This document shows positions 1-12,787 of a stretch of 64,000 nucleotides of DNA, in pieces (the stretch's first letter is position 1; every line of letters begins with the position of its first letter). The stretch covers positions 32,013,825 through 32,077,824 of the forward strand of contig CM076851.1 in NCBI GenBank assembly GCA_039519185.1. Reading direction: 5' to 3'. Position numbers and translations under genes: made by a program. Source of the stretch: Astragalus membranaceus (Eukaryota; Streptophyta; Magnoliopsida; Fabales; Fabaceae). The notes beneath the pieces were generated by a model. The model worked only from the letters and a program-made list of their open reading frames with translations, ran no database searches and was not told the DNA's origin.

Positions 1-630
1 GATCCTCAAACTCATACCGATACAATACGCAATCATTGGGGCAATCATGTATTTTTTTATACTCCACACCCATCGGACACAATCTTCTTCGCTTCATACG
101 TACGACACGATAACATGTTACCTTTTGGAAGCATGTCTTTCAACAACTCAAGCAACTCAGTGAAACTCTTATCAGTCCACCCATTTATCGCCTTCAGATT
201 GAACAATTTTATCACCGCAGTCAACCGTGTGAATGTTGTACATCCCAAATACAAAGGCTCTTCTTTATCTTTGCACAAAGTATCGAAGGCATGTGCTTGC
301 CTAAAAGACTCCAGCCCAATATCACGTATCGTCCTCCATTCGATCATCCATATTTGCATCTGCGAAATTATCTCTTTTGGACACACTTGGGATATCTAAC
401 TTCTCACCGTGCCATATCCAAGTTGTATAACTACGACAAATCCCATCAACTAAAAGATGATCTCCTATTGTGGCAACCAGTTGTGGTGTCCGGTTCACAC
501 AATTAACTCAAGGACAATCAAAAATTCCACCACTACCTTCAAGCTTTGTTTGAGCAAACTCTAGAAATTCTTCCACCCCGTTCGCATACTCGTCACTCAA
601 CTTACTAGTTTGCATCCAACTACGATCCAT
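1..630 (-). pseudogene. CACTA (En/Spm) transposase N-terminal part, decayed and cut by the window edge
   Basis: Read on the minus strand from an ATG at 630, the translation begins MDRSWMQTSKLSDEYANGV and continues with FLEFAQ. This is the opening of the plant transposase-associated domain found at the start of CACTA TNP2-type transposases. Further on, WTDKSFTELLELLKDMLPKG and then IHDCPNDCVLYRYEFED are also conserved in that family. Two breaks are visible. The Cys-rich motif reads DCP-stop-VNC, so a TGC codon has become TGA near 511-513. A one-base frameshift near 65-75 separates the KKIV segment from the MGVEYKK segment. The protein continues past position 1. I found no CACTA terminal repeat to the right, so the element end is not located. 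In an autonomous element this protein would bind and cut the ends; this copy cannot be translated through. Confidence 0.85.
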
Positions 631-3600
631 AGCTACACTTAAAAAATAATAAATAGATATTAATTTTAGATTTCACCTGTCAAGTAGAATATTATCAAAT
701 ACAAGAGTTTTTTCCAAGGACACGAAATGTGTTCACTCTAATAAGATTCTTTAATTTGATTTGTGAGAACACATAACTACTGCACTAAATTTTTTTAAAA
801 AAGGTATAGTAGCTGATGCAAAAAATCTGAACATGTGAAAATAACATTTATTGCATGATATTCATTTTTTAATTTTTTTTGAGGGAATCACATGCTATCT
901 AACGGGGAATATGTGTGGGTATGACTCATCTAAAGAAAACTGAATAAAAGAAGAATAAGCTAACCATAAGAAAATAAAACTATTCATGAAGATGAAGTCA
1001 CATTCCAATAAATATCGACAAAGAAAAGGAAGATGGGGATTTAGGATTAGCGTTTCACCTTTGAGCTTTGAGCTTAGAGCATACCAAAGGAGAGACGGAA
1101 GCAGAAACAGAGAAAAGAACCCGGTTTGGTTCTGCAGACTAGTAAGGTTTAGAATCCCAAGAGATAGTATTCTAGAAGTTCTGACCAAACAATCCCCTAT
1201 AAGAAAAAAGAACATTCCTTCAAGTGAGTCTCAAACTAACAAAAGTTTTATAGTTCATTAGCAAACAAACTGACAGTCATGAAACATAAAGCGGATAGCA
1301 AGATCTCCCCATGCCAACTCACAGATGATGAGCAAGCCATCAAAACAATCCAAATGGTCTGAAGATCTGAATGAGATTTATATATAATATAATAACATCT
1401 ATTTTTTTTTTTGACAAACTAATAACATCTATTTGTGCACATAATATCTGCTGATCCATGACATATTACATGTTATATTACGTGTATAAGAGATCAGTTA
1501 CCAGCAAATAAATGAAAGTAAGAAGTGCCAGCTAAATAGACATTTGGATGGTTAAGAGCATTATTAGGAATGAACGAATAATATTCTCTTGGTACCATTT
1601 AATTAAATTAGTGCCTGATCAAACACGTTACTAGTCAGAGGAGATATCAAGAGATCACAAATATACAACACAGGTTGCATCTAAGTTTGCTCTGTTCATT
1701 TATTATTTTATTTGTGTTGATTAATGAACTATAGAATAGGAAATTGAAGATGCGTATTGCGTACTGCACTTGCAGTGTTCAGGTTTAAAACTGAGACAAA
1801 AATGCTTAAAAAATAGAGAGGTGTAGAGGCTAGGGAAACAGAGAGATAGGTTCAATGATTTGAAAAACAGATCATAGAAAAATACTGATAGAAAATGGAG
1901 AGAAAAGAAAGTGAAACTGGAAAAGGGAAAAGAAACAAGGCAAATGTGCATCACAATAATTAAAGTAGGAATAACCATAAACATTGAAGCCAATAGATCA
2001 GTCACAATGCATTGAACAACTCAAATAGCTCATATGTGCTTCTGTTTATAAAATGCAAAACTGGTATATCGTTGAAAATGACAAAACTAAGAGGCAATAT
2101 TCATTTTTCCCCCACTTACAGTATCATACTTGCTGTTAGTAAAATCAAGCTTCATAGTTCCCATTAATTTCACTGACAGACTTCTATAGCAAATTAGTAA
2201 TTCTCTTAAAAATGACTTACAATTTATCTATATAAGCTTAAATGTAAGGAGTTCCGCAGCATTTCAGAATAGAGATTTGAGCATTAGAATTTTATCCTCC
2301 ATAACAATATCTACTTTGTAAAATAGAACCCAACAAGCTCAAAAACAAAGAACTATAATTAACAGATTTCTATCACCAACACCTCAGGGAAACACACCTA
2401 ATATCACACCCTTTGTACAGTTTGTCAAAGACAATATAAGCTGAAAAGAGCTAAATACACAACCACTTCACAACATTAAAATATCAGCAGCAAAAATATC
2501 AGCAGCACATTCACCGATAACTGATTTCTCAAACATCATTCCCAAACATCAATTACCCTTCCAAAACAAAAACCCCTAATATAGAAAATCTACTAAATCA
2601 TTCCCAAATTAAGTTTTGAAACCTCATAAACCCTAAATCCTTCACCTAAAACTTATACAATCAATAAAAAAGTAAACACAATAAAAAACCTAGAGAGAGA
2701 GAGACAGAGAGAGAGAGAGCGACAGAGGGAGCAACATAGAGAGAGAGAGAGAGAGAGAACTTGCCTGGAGCTGAGCGCTGAGGTTGAGCGTGGAAGACAG
2801 AAGTTGAACGTTGAGAACTTGCGTGGAAGAGAACTTGCGTATACGAGGGAGAAAGTGCAATTTTCTATTTTTAATTAAGTACATTTGAAGCGAGGCTATA
2901 CACGGGTCTGTCTTAAAATGTTAAAAGTTTTTCACTTTAAGGTCAAACATGTTTATGCATGACTTAAAAACACGCGCGTCAAATAAAATTTTTCATCTTA
3001 TTTATAAGTTTGCCACCACATCTACGTATCAAGTCAGGCATCTGAGCACTTGACTTTAAATGTCTAATTTTCCTAAGTTCAGTCACGCAAACTGACAAGC
3101 TCAACAATATCCTTAGTTAAACATTTAAGGCTAGATTTAACGAAAACCACTTCAAAATTGCCTCCACAAAGACTTGGGAATCCTTTTCTGCAATCAAAAT
3201 CCTAATACCCATTAATCTAGCTAGCCGAAGGCCAGAGAACCTAGCCCAAAGCTCCACCCAATCCACATTGCAGTGACTAAACTTACAAAAAAAACTCTTT
3301 ACAAACCGATCATGACTATCCTAAATTAAGCCACCTCATGCAAAGCTACCATAACTAGAAAACACACAAGCATTTGAGTTCAATTTGAAGCAATTAGGAG
3401 AAGGAAAGGACCATGACGGAGGTCTCTAAGACCGTAAGGAACCACAAGATGAGAGGGGGTTATGATGGTTTTGGGCGAATGGGAGTGAGAGACGAAACGG
3501 AGAAAGCAAGCAAAAGGAAGAGGGAAAAGAGATTAGCTCGGAAAGGGCCTTGGAGAAGAAGAGGAGATGAAGACTACGAGTTTTGTGGGTTGAGGTAGGA

Positions 3601-4430
3601 GAAGATGATGAGAAATTTAGAGTTTAATTTTGGAGAAGATGAAGAAGAAGTAAATATGACCTATTAGAAATTGAAAGATATACATAAAGGAACAAATTGA
3701 AATCGAAACATTAACATTTGTCACACATATAAACCACATAAGCATTTAACGGCCACATTATCCTCCGTTAACAGAGATGGACATTATGTCCAAAAAAGAA
3801 TTTACGTGTCAAGAATTTGAAATATTGAGGACTATCTGGAAAGGAAAGTTATATAACCATGAAATGCATGTGGGATTACAAAAAAAAAAAAACAAGTTTG
3901 TTCTTATAGAATAATAGGTAAACAAAGTTAGAACATAAAGACCACATAAATTCACCCACCATAAAAAGGCCACATTGTTAGGAAAAATCAGAGGTAATTA
4001 CAGTCTCTATGAATCAAATATTTTTCCCGCCTATGTAAATAAACAGGACACCAAAAATTGCACTCCCACAAAACAATATTAATTGCGGAATAATAAATAT
4101 AAGATACACCAATTTTTAACGTAGAAAACTCCCATCAATGTGAGGAAATAAAATCCACGAAACACTGTCCACAAAATCTCCCACTATGTAAAAGAATGGA
4201 TATACGCAAAGTCTTTCTAGTAGCACTAGGGAACAATAAAACATCAACAACCTTTACAAACAATGGAGGAAATAGAGCACAATAATACCCTAACAATGGG
4301 TATGCAAACCAAGCAATAGAGTGACAATCTTATTTAGTGACAAAATATGATTATATTTGACATAGTATAATTTGAACAATCTTAGTGACAAAATATGATT
4401 ATATTTCAATTTTTCAAAATGCCTTCTAAA
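631..4430. other. Intergenic stretch, no gene recognised
   Basis: AT-rich sequence with only short open frames of no recognisable family. It contains an (AG)n tract at about 2695-2758 and a purine-rich stretch at 3400-3660. The part beside the CACTA relic may be its leader, but no terminal repeat could be identified. Confidence 0.6.
2695..2758. repeat. (AG)n microsatellite, interrupted
   Basis: Two runs of alternating AG separated by a short interruption. The minus-strand open frame across it, rich in Leu and Ser, is an artefact of the repeat. Confidence 0.9.
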
Positions 4431-4889
4431 AAAAGCTTACAAAATACAAGCCTCGACTTTCTCTGAAAGTAATTACATTGAAAATCAAATGAAGAAAAAT
4501 AGAGGTAAAAGTCTTATCTACATACATGAAGGTCCTCCCAAAGCAACTTAGGATAAAAACTTTATTCCCATGATTTTTTTAGAATCTATGAAAAAATAGT
4601 GATTATACTACATCCATGGAATTCACAAGACAAAGATTACAAAAAAAATATTCAAGGTCGTTCTCATAAAAACAATATGTAAACAAAGTTAGAACATTTA
4701 TTCACCCACAAAAAAATAGCACAAAAACTCATTATTCATGCATACATTCCCATTCTCAGTTTCTTAATGACAATCACATACTTAATGACAATCACATACT
4801 TAAAAAACATAAACGAGCGGATGTCTTATTAAGTCTCATCAAGGAAATACATGTTGATAAATACGTAAAACAGATGAATTTCATCCAAG

Positions 4890-6427
4890 TTATGCGGCAC
4901 CAATCCTATTTATGAAAATTTCCAACGTAAGCCATCCAGAAGGTTGGGAAAAGTCGGATGGAATCAAAAGAAAAGTTGATGGTCCAACAGATGTGCTATG
5001 TTGAATGTTTTGAACTTTTGCATCGTGCAAATAATAACTTTCACCCGATGAAGTTATAGCTGTCACTTCAAATGAAAACTCCATGCTCAATGTCATAGGT
5101 GTAAAATGAGAAAGCGTGATAATGTTTCCCATACTCTCAACCTTATTCTTCATAACGAATATGACCCCATCATCTAATTCTTTAAGAATGATAGTTTCCT
5201 CATCAAGACGTATTACGGTACCATACAACATACCATATTTAAATGGTCGTATAAGAAGCAGATGAATTGTGTTGAAATGGGAGGCAAAATCCTTGTAATC
5301 AGAACGAAAGTTGCAACCTGCTAAAGGACATGAACATGGTCCAAAGATAGATGTATTCTCACGTGCTTTAATAATGCATGGTATATTCATGGATTCCAAA
5401 TATACCTCTAAAGAAAGAGAACGTTGAGTGACAGACAAGGAGCACACAGAACACTGCTTTCGATCTTCACTATGGCACTTGGAACAAGTATGGTGCCCAT
5501 GGATGCACTACATCAATTAAACACTTATCACCAAAGAAATAAAACATTATATTTTTCATATAATCAACACTACAAATTATTGTTAGAAAATTAACCTCAC
5601 ACAAGAATCTGCCAACATAATACATACATAGCACACAACAAACAAGACAAATAATACCCAAAACCACTAACATTCAAAAATAAAATAGAAACAAGTTTCA
5701 ATTGATAATCTCGAGTGTCTTTAGTACATACTAATCTAAGTTTGAAGAGAATTGATAGGCATGCACTGTTTTCTCTGCGAAGTGTCATTATCATTATTCA
5801 TGATTAATAATTTATATTAATGGTCAAACTACACATGCCAACAAAATTTGATTTTTTTTTGAAAATGTATTTCCCCAAACAAAACTTTTTCCTTAATTTG
5901 CTTGGCAACGTGCTCTAGATAGGATTCCCACAAAAACTAATACTATCTCCACAAAAACTAATCCCACAAAATGATTTCGGGTTGAACCGAACCCTGTCCT
6001 TTATAGAAAATGGACAAAATAGGACCATCCCAAATTAACTTGCCTTCGGGTTAGACGGTTCGGGTTGACCCTCGGGTTACTCAACCCATCCTTAATATAC
6101 TTTTTTTTTGTTACCATGTCATTGGTGCGTAGTTTTCATCGGTTTTGTTGGTCACTAATCTATACCGGGGAAGCTGGCTGGCCACGAGTACCCAGCTTTG
6201 CTGGCCTGTGTGGTTTAGTTCGGGTCGACTCAATAAGAATCGGTTCAATTCGTAGCTCGATAAGCATAATAATAAAATAATTTGAAAATTGTATAATCAT
6301 ATAATAATTAGTGCTAAACAAATTGTACCAACCAATAAAAAAGCTTTGCACTAGAAACACAAAATGCTTAACATAGAGTTTTTTTGATTAACATAACCAA
6401 TATCATATTGAAAAAAAATGATAGTGT

Positions 6428-6466
<39 letters not shown>

Positions 6467-7516
6467 CGAGCTTGTTCATGAACCAGACGAGTTGAACTAT
6501 ACCTAGCTCAAGTTTAGCTCATTTGGTTCATGAACCAAGTTCAACGAGCTATTTATCGAGACAAATTTTGAATTACATTTGAGTTGGTTCGGTTTATTGC
6601 CAGCCCTAGGCACAATCTCAAAATATCAATTGTGGGTTTGTGTGGCCTTCGAAACGAGGATCTAAAGGATACACCTCACATATTCTTTAATTTCTCAATG
6701 TCTTATATTGTATAATTTCATATTTATGGTTTGCTTGCTTATTTGGTTCACAGGGGAATGGTTAAATGCAAGAAGGTAAAGTTTAATCGGCAACCAGTTT
6801 GGAAATCTGCATGTAGCATTAGAATAGAACCCCGAGGAATTATATTGTATTAGTTATTACAACTTTGATTTTGCTACTATTTTCAATATGATAAAGATAA
6901 GATCATGGTAGGGATGGTAATGGAACCCAACTTTGTGGCTACCCACCCGACCCTGGTTAGAGTTTGACGTGGAAAACCTACTTTGACCGGGACAGGGGCA
7001 TGTTTAGGGATGTCTATACCAAGTCCGCCCCCACCCCGAACCTATTCGACTAAACATTAATTATTAGTTTTTATTTTATTTTATGCAAATATATTTACTC
7101 ATTTTGTTTCATATATTTTGTTTATTTTAAATTTTGATATCCTTTCAATTGAAAAACATATTTTAATGAAACTCGCTTGAAATAGGGGCGGGGACATGGG
7201 AGGCAAAACCCGCCCTGTTGGCATCCCTAGATCTTGGTGATAGTTGGTGGCCTACTTTGGGGGATGTTAGTTTTCGTTTTCCTTAATAGTGTAATAGCTC
7301 TTTGGACAGAAAATGTGTGTGGTTTGATTGTTTATAATTTGCTTAAGAATTGGAGTACCCCCTTGCCCATTAATAAATTGTTTACTTACCCGAAGAAAAT
7401 AAGACATGATCTTGCGATAGGGAGATACAACTTTTTAAATAATGATCTTCTCCTTGCATTCTTTCAACTTTTTAAATAATGATCTTCTCCTTGCATTCTT
7501 TCTCTCCATCCAAGTG

Positions 7517-7596
<80 letters not shown>

Positions 7597-10558
7597 ATTT
7601 TTAAAATATAGAGAGATAATGAAAAGAAAGAGAGAGGAGAGAGGGGGGGGGGGAGGAGAGAGGGGGGGGGGAGGGGAGAGGAAGTAAAGAGTTAATGAGA
7701 GAATTCAAGTTCCAAATATTTTAATATGACTAGTAGAATGCATGAGCTAGGAGTTTGCAGAACTCATCCCAACTTGTGAACCCATCTCAACCCAATGATT
7801 TCTGGTTGAGCTGAACCTTGTCCTTTATAGAAAATGGACAAAATAGGACCATCCCAAATTAACTTGCCTTCGGGTTACGATGGTTCGGGTTGACCCTCGG
7901 GTTACTCAACCCATCCTTAATATACGTTTTTTTTTGTTATCATGTCATTGATGCGTAGTTTTCATCGGTTTTGTTGGTGACTAATCTACACCGGAAAAGC
8001 TGACTGGCCACGAGTACCCAGCTTTGCCGGCCTGTGTGGTTTTCCCCTCCTAATAGAATTTTTGCCACACCCAACATTCGAACCCGTCCCTAATAAACCT
8101 ATATATATCTTAATATATTTTTTGACACATATTTTAATATTAGTATATTAATCACATTAATAACCCAAGCAATAAAAATGATGTCATTGTTACATAGAAG
8201 AACAGAGAGCCACATAAAAATACCAAAACACTCTTTGCATTTCCCAAATGATTTCATTCGCCAAACTCCTCTTATATAACTTCACTCATTTGGTGAGGAA
8301 GCACAACAGAGCATGCATGATAGCAGCAGAGACAAAACTTCCTCTTGTGCGCTTTGAGCTTCATCTTCTGCTTTTCCTCCACTCTATTGTTCGTCCTTCT
8401 TCCGCTTCGTCTTTCCCCGGCGCCGTCTTTCCAGGTAAATACTTTTGCTATCACTTTTCTATTTTTGTTTCTAAGGTGTATAAAGTTCAAACAAATCTAC
8501 TTGACTCATGAAGATGGGTTGGCTACACGTTGGCCACAAATAAAACAGGTGGCTGTATTATTTAGGTTAAAGTGCTCTCAGGGTCCCTTATTTTTATATA
8601 AAGTAACGAATTAGTCCTTTATGTTTTTTTGTCCCCAATAAGTTCTTTATCTTTCAAATTTTTGACACATAAATCATTTTCCGTTAACAGTGCTGATTTA
8701 TGTGTCAAAAAAAGGATTTATGTGTTAAAAATTTGAAACATAAAAGACTGATTTGGGACATAAAATGATTTATGTGTCAAAAATTTAAAACATAAAGGAC
8801 TGATTTGGGACAAAAAAAAGATAAAAGACCAAATCGTTACTTTAAATAAAGATAAGGGACCCCGGGAGCACTTTAGCCTATTATTTAAGTACACATTTTT
8901 TTTTATTGTTGGTACTTTTAAATCATATTAGTTCCTGATATATAACTTTGCTTATAAAAAATGAGTTGGTCGCTGGGGAGTTCTGGAGAGGAACAACGAA
9001 CAAGCCAATGAACCGAACTACCAAGAGACCTGGACACCACATCTCCATCCAAAACCTTAAGGTGTTAAGCGTGAGTCACCCACATCACTATCCAAACCAA
9101 GATCTACTACCCGCTCCCCCACCAATCTGAACCATGGCTCTGATACCACTTGTTGCGGAGTCCGGGGGAGCACCGGGAGCAACAACCAGCTAACCAATAA
9201 GCCGAACCACCAAGAGACTTGGACGTCACATCTCCACCGAAAACCTTAAGGTGTTAGGTATATGGGTCCCCTCTATTATATGTCATTCATATAGCTCATT
9301 CATAGCTGATGTGGGACTAACCACTCACACTACTACTTAAATAGAGGAAGATTTCTTGTTCTTTCTTTTGATGTCTAAGTTTCAAGCCTTTTAGATTATT
9401 TTTGTTTATTATTCTTTGGGTATAGCGTAAAACAAATGGAAGCTAAAGAGCCCACAACAGCAATCATAGAAACAAAACAGGTAACCCAAACCCTCCATTA
9501 AACACAAATCCTAAAGCTTTGAATGCTGGACATACACAAACCCTTCCTTTATTTTGTCTTGTATCTAAAATTTCTTGTCACTATGCTAATTTTTAGTAGT
9601 GCTGGAGGTAGTACGCTTGATTGCTTGAGGATCTTTGTAAGCACAAAATTGGACTCCAGACTTATGCAAAAAAAAGAGATGCTTAGCTAGAAGTTGTTTT
9701 GAAGAATGTTTGAGAAGAAAATCTGCTTATTTTGGATTTGTGTCTCATTATTAGAAATATTTTACTACCTGTACTCAGTGCTTTTATTTTTCAAGTACTT
9801 ATTATGGATTTGTCTTGAACTACTTTGTTTAGTAAGTACTCAGTACTTATATTTTTCATCAGTTAGTGTGTATTTGTCAAACAAAAAAAATCAGTTAGTT
9901 TGTATGGTTGAGAACTTGTTTTTAAAACTCAAAAAACAATTTGATGTTGAACTTGCGCCACTTGGTCGAGACATCAATAATGGTATTCAAAGTTATAATA
10001 TTTATATTTTGGACACAACCCAATCCTGTCTTGATTAGGCCCAGTCCTAAGTTGACCCAGAGCTTACCGAGTCTATACAGGTTTAGGGATGAGTTAGGGT
10101 CTCTAAAATGGCCCGATCATAATTTGGGATAGGGTTAGGATTAGTTATAACCCGTCCTAACCCGTCCAACGCTCACCCCTAGGAGAAGCAACCATAGCAT
10201 ATCCTCACATGATAATTAAAAATCATTTCTTTTTATCCATCCCAAAATCATGCCTTTCAGATTTCAAACATTAAAAAAATTAAACTTTACAAAACCATAC
10301 TTGATTTCCTACTTTAAACACACATGATATAATTAAAACAATGAAAATATAATTTATTTAATAGTAAATGAGCACAATGTTCATAAGTTTAACAATGATG
10401 GGCATTCGTAAAGGAAAACATACCTGGAAGATAGGGCCAAGACTCAAAGGTTGAGAACAAACGCAGCAATGGAAAACACGGATCTCAGAAACCTCTCCAG
10501 ATTGTTTTACGAAATCATTTTCTTTGGGAATAGAATTGTTAGTGCTACTGAGATCCAT
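4890..10558 (-). CDS. SINA-like E3 ubiquitin ligase, copy 1 (two exons)
   Basis: Probable RING-type E3 ubiquitin ligase of the plant SINA-like (seven in absentia) family; these ligases dimerise through the C-terminal domain and ubiquitinate client proteins. Exon 1 is 10424-10558 (45 aa, ATG at 10558) and exon 2 is 4890-5507 (205 aa plus stop), with GT/AG borders in phase 0, giving 250 aa. The RING is split by the intron: HCCVCSQPLSLGPIFQ in exon 1, then CIHGHHTCSKCHSEDRKQCSVC in exon 2. After it come a Cys/His stretch CSCPLAGCNF...SHFNTIH and a SINA C-terminal domain ending in a GWLTLEIFINRIGAA-like tail. Compared with usual family members, the first half of the SIAH-type zinc finger is missing (see findings). 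The 4.9-kb intron has gained repeats, including 6909-7229, 8565-8878 and 8967-9329; copy 2 has 1.1 kb. No disabling mutation seen; whether the long intron still splices is unknown. Confidence 0.75.
5971..6216. repeat. Direct repeat, left copy (about 250 bp)
   Basis: Matches 7794-8042 almost throughout, from a gatttcgggttg-like start to a cctgtgtggttt end. The copies lie in the intron of SINA-like copy 1 and are separated by 1.6 kb. No coding potential. The flanks contain degenerate low-complexity repeat sequence, including a (TA)n tract at about 6431-6458. Confidence 0.8.
6909..7229. mobile_element. hAT-like MITE, 321 bp
   Basis: The ends are TAGGGATGGTAATGG and, inverted, TTGGCATCCCTA. The flanking 8-bp sites are GATCATGG (6901-6908) and GATCTTGG (7230-7237), one mismatch apart, which fits the 8-bp target duplication of hAT elements. 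The inner arms are CG-rich (cgcccccaccccg against ggggcggggac). There is no coding sequence. Confidence 0.75.
7517..7593. repeat. (GA)n microsatellite
   Basis: A nearly pure GA run of about 75 bp, followed by a G-rich purine tract to about 7685. The Arg/Glu-rich open frame over it is an artefact. Confidence 0.95.
7794..8042. repeat. Direct repeat, right copy
   Basis: Second copy of 5971-6216. The match stops at 8042, where unrelated sequence begins. Confidence 0.8.
8565..8878. mobile_element. Mutator-like MITE with 9-bp target duplication, 314 bp
   Basis: Inverted ends GGTTAAAGTGCTCTCAGGG and CCCGGGAGCACTTTAGCC flank a non-coding core made of AT-rich inverted arms. The flanking 9-bp sites are identical: TATTATTTA at 8556-8564 and 8879-8887. 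A 9-bp duplication with GG(C/T)TAAA-type ends recurs in four other elements of this window. Confidence 0.85.
8967..9329 (-). mobile_element. TRIM-like miniature LTR element, degraded
   Basis: Two related direct repeats share an aaccttaaggtgtta core, one in 8967-9090 and one in 9151-9329. They flank an interior of only about 60 bp. The interior ends with TGGCTCTGATACCA at about 9135-9148, which read on the minus strand is TGGTATCAGAGCCA, a tRNA-Met-type primer site. The right repeat begins TGTTGCGG and ends CTCACA. The left repeat is diverged, and I could not find a clear target duplication. Confidence 0.5.
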
Positions 10559-10775
10559 ATCATATAGCCTTTTTCAACCAAGATTTCTTCCTCTACAATG
10601 GGGTTCCTCAAATATCTCTAAATAAATATGTTATTACTAGAATGTTCCTTCACCTTTTTCATACCCACTAATTGAATTACGCCATCATTCTTTTGAACGC
10701 CAACACACCCACACGCTTTTGGTTATTATAGAACTTTTGAATCTACTCATAAATATAATAATTGAAAAAAATCAT

Positions 10776-11165
10776 ATAAATTAATATATTTTATTATAAA
10801 ATTTATTAGATTTTACTTTTTTGATATTAAAGAATCCAATCATTTAAATTTCTATACTAATACTAAAAAAGTATTTAGAATTAACCCATTGTTTCAAGAT
10901 CTCATTTAAATATTAATATATTTTACTATAAAATTTATTAGATTTTACTTTTTTGATAATAAAGAATCCAATCATTTAAATTTCTATACTAATACTATAA
11001 AAAAGTATTTTGAATTAACCCATTGTATCAAGATCTCATTTAAAAATTAATATATTTTATTATATAATTTATTAGATTTTACTTTTTTGATAATAAAGAA
11101 TCCAATCATTTAAATTTTTATACTAATACTAAAAAAGTATTTTGAAGTAACCCATTGTTTTATAT
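10776..11165. repeat. Tandem repeat upstream of SINA-like copy 1, three units of about 133 bp
   Basis: The same AT-rich unit (tttattagattttacttttt followed by ctatactaatact) occurs three times in a row, at about 10776, 10910 and 11045. In blocks 2 and 3 the corresponding place (about 22650 and 49200) has one unit. The array lies 220-600 bp upstream of the copy 1 start codon. Confidence 0.85.
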
Positions 11166-11523
11166 TAATTAAAATAGTACTTTATATTCAACCAATATAT
11201 AAGCATATCATAATTGTATTTTCCTTTTAAACAAAATACAACATTTTAAAATTAGTATTGATAATATCCTTTTTTGACGGAATTTATAATAATTTTCAAG
11301 ATCTCATAATATGTGTACTTCTTAGAATTTGGGTTGGACCAAATTCAACTCTACAAAATCGGCTTGTAAGATGAGGGATATCCTTTTATTATATACTTTT
11401 TTAAGACCTTATCTCTAGTCAATGTGAGACTTGAGTTTCTCTCAATAGTACTAAACTACTATTACCAAATTTAACCTTACCACGTTAAAACGTTGTACAA
11501 AATTACAGCACAACTATCTGTAA

Positions 11524-11991
11524 CACTACAAAAAATAGGGTATTAGCGACGGATTTTTCCGTCGCTAACTGCTGTTTTTCCCTCGCTAATAGTAATTAGC
11601 GACGGACCGATTCCCTCGCTAAAAACCTTGACGCTAATGAATTTAGCGATGGAATCTTAATCCGTCGCTAATTAGCGACGGAAATCCCTCACTAAATCTG
11701 TCGCTAACCTTGTTTATTTTTTTTTAAAAAAGTGCTTCTCATACCACACCATCACCACCACCACCACCTAGCTCCTCTAATCCTCACTCGATCTTCTCTC
11801 TTTCGCACGAGGGACGGTTTGAGAGAAAGAGAGAAGAGTGAGGATTAGAGGAGCTAGGTGGTGGCGGTGGTGTGGTGTTGAAGAGGTTCGCATAGAGAGA
11901 GGGAGAGATAAGGGGTTGGGAGAAAAAATGAAGTGAAATTTAAATGGGAGTGATGGTGTTGGAGTGGTGGTGGTGTGGTGTTGAAGAGGTT

Positions 11992-12046
<55 letters not shown>

Positions 12047-12125
12047 GGTTGGGGAGATAAGGGGAGAAAAATGGTGTGGTGGTGGTGTGGTGTTGAAGGG
12101 GGGCGGTTAGAGAGAGAAATGGTTC

Positions 12126-12163
<38 letters not shown>

Positions 12164-12781
12164 TCGTGAGAGAGAAAAAAGGGAGAAGATGATGGTGGTG
12201 GTGGTGGTGTTGAAAAGGGAGAGATTTTCGTGAGGTAATTGAGGAAACGAAAACGGAGAAGAAGAAGAAGAAATGAAAGAGGAAGAGGAAGAAATGAAAG
12301 AGGAAGAGGAAGAAATCGGGTTTATAAAAAAAATTAACATTTAGCAACGAATTTAGTGAGGGAAATCTGTCGCTAAAAGTGGCTCAGTCTTCAATAATCT
12401 GCAACGGTCAGAGTGGCACATTTCCCCATGATGAGCGAGGGAAATCGCTAATCGGATTTAGTGAGGGAAATCCGTCGCTAAAAGTGGCCCAGTCTTCAAT
12501 AATCTGCAACGGTCAGAGTGGCACATTTCCCCATGATTAGCAAGGGAAATCTGTCGCTAATTAGCGAAGGAAATCCGTCGCTAATTCAAAACGAAAATTT
12601 CGAATTTCCCGCTTTGTCAAATCTGTCGCTAAAGGTGCCAAAATCCGTCGCTAAAGACCTCGTAAACAACCAAAGTCTTTTCCGTCGCTAAAGCTGCCAA
12701 AATCCGTCGCTAATGATGTTTTTAGCGTCGAACCATGAATCCGTCGCTAAAATCCGTCGCTAATAGATTTTTTTTGTAGTG
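11524..12781. mobile_element. Non-autonomous CACTA element, 1258 bp
   Basis: The left end CACTACAAAAAATA and the right end TTTTTTTTGTAGTG are inverted. They are flanked by identical 3-bp sites TAA (11521-11523 and 12782-12784), the target size of CACTA elements. Both subterminal regions are packed with copies of TTAGCGACGGA in both orientations, probably transposase-binding motifs. The core has an inverted repeat of about 55 bp (11740-11808 against 11823-11878), (GA)n tracts at 11995-12042 and 12129-12159, and repeated ggtggtggtgtggtgttgaa segments. No transposase is encoded. Block 3 shows related sequence without this insertion near 52496. Confidence 0.92.
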
Positions 12782-12787
12782 TAAGGC

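Noticed and set aside
986..1261. Open frames on both strands at 895-1261
   Set aside because: No family motif, overlapping frames on opposite strands, and no splice or start context; probably chance.
3413..3598. Short basic Arg/Lys-rich frame
   Set aside because: Arises from purine-rich sequence with no recognisable domain.
7442..7687. Arg-Glu repeat protein
   Set aside because: Pure translation of the (GA)n microsatellite.
9130..9160. tRNA-Met gene
   Set aside because: Only the primer-site complement is present; no cloverleaf arms could be formed around it.
11991..12347. Leu/Ser and His-rich frames
   Set aside because: They come from (GA)n tracts and ggtggt repeats inside the CACTA element.
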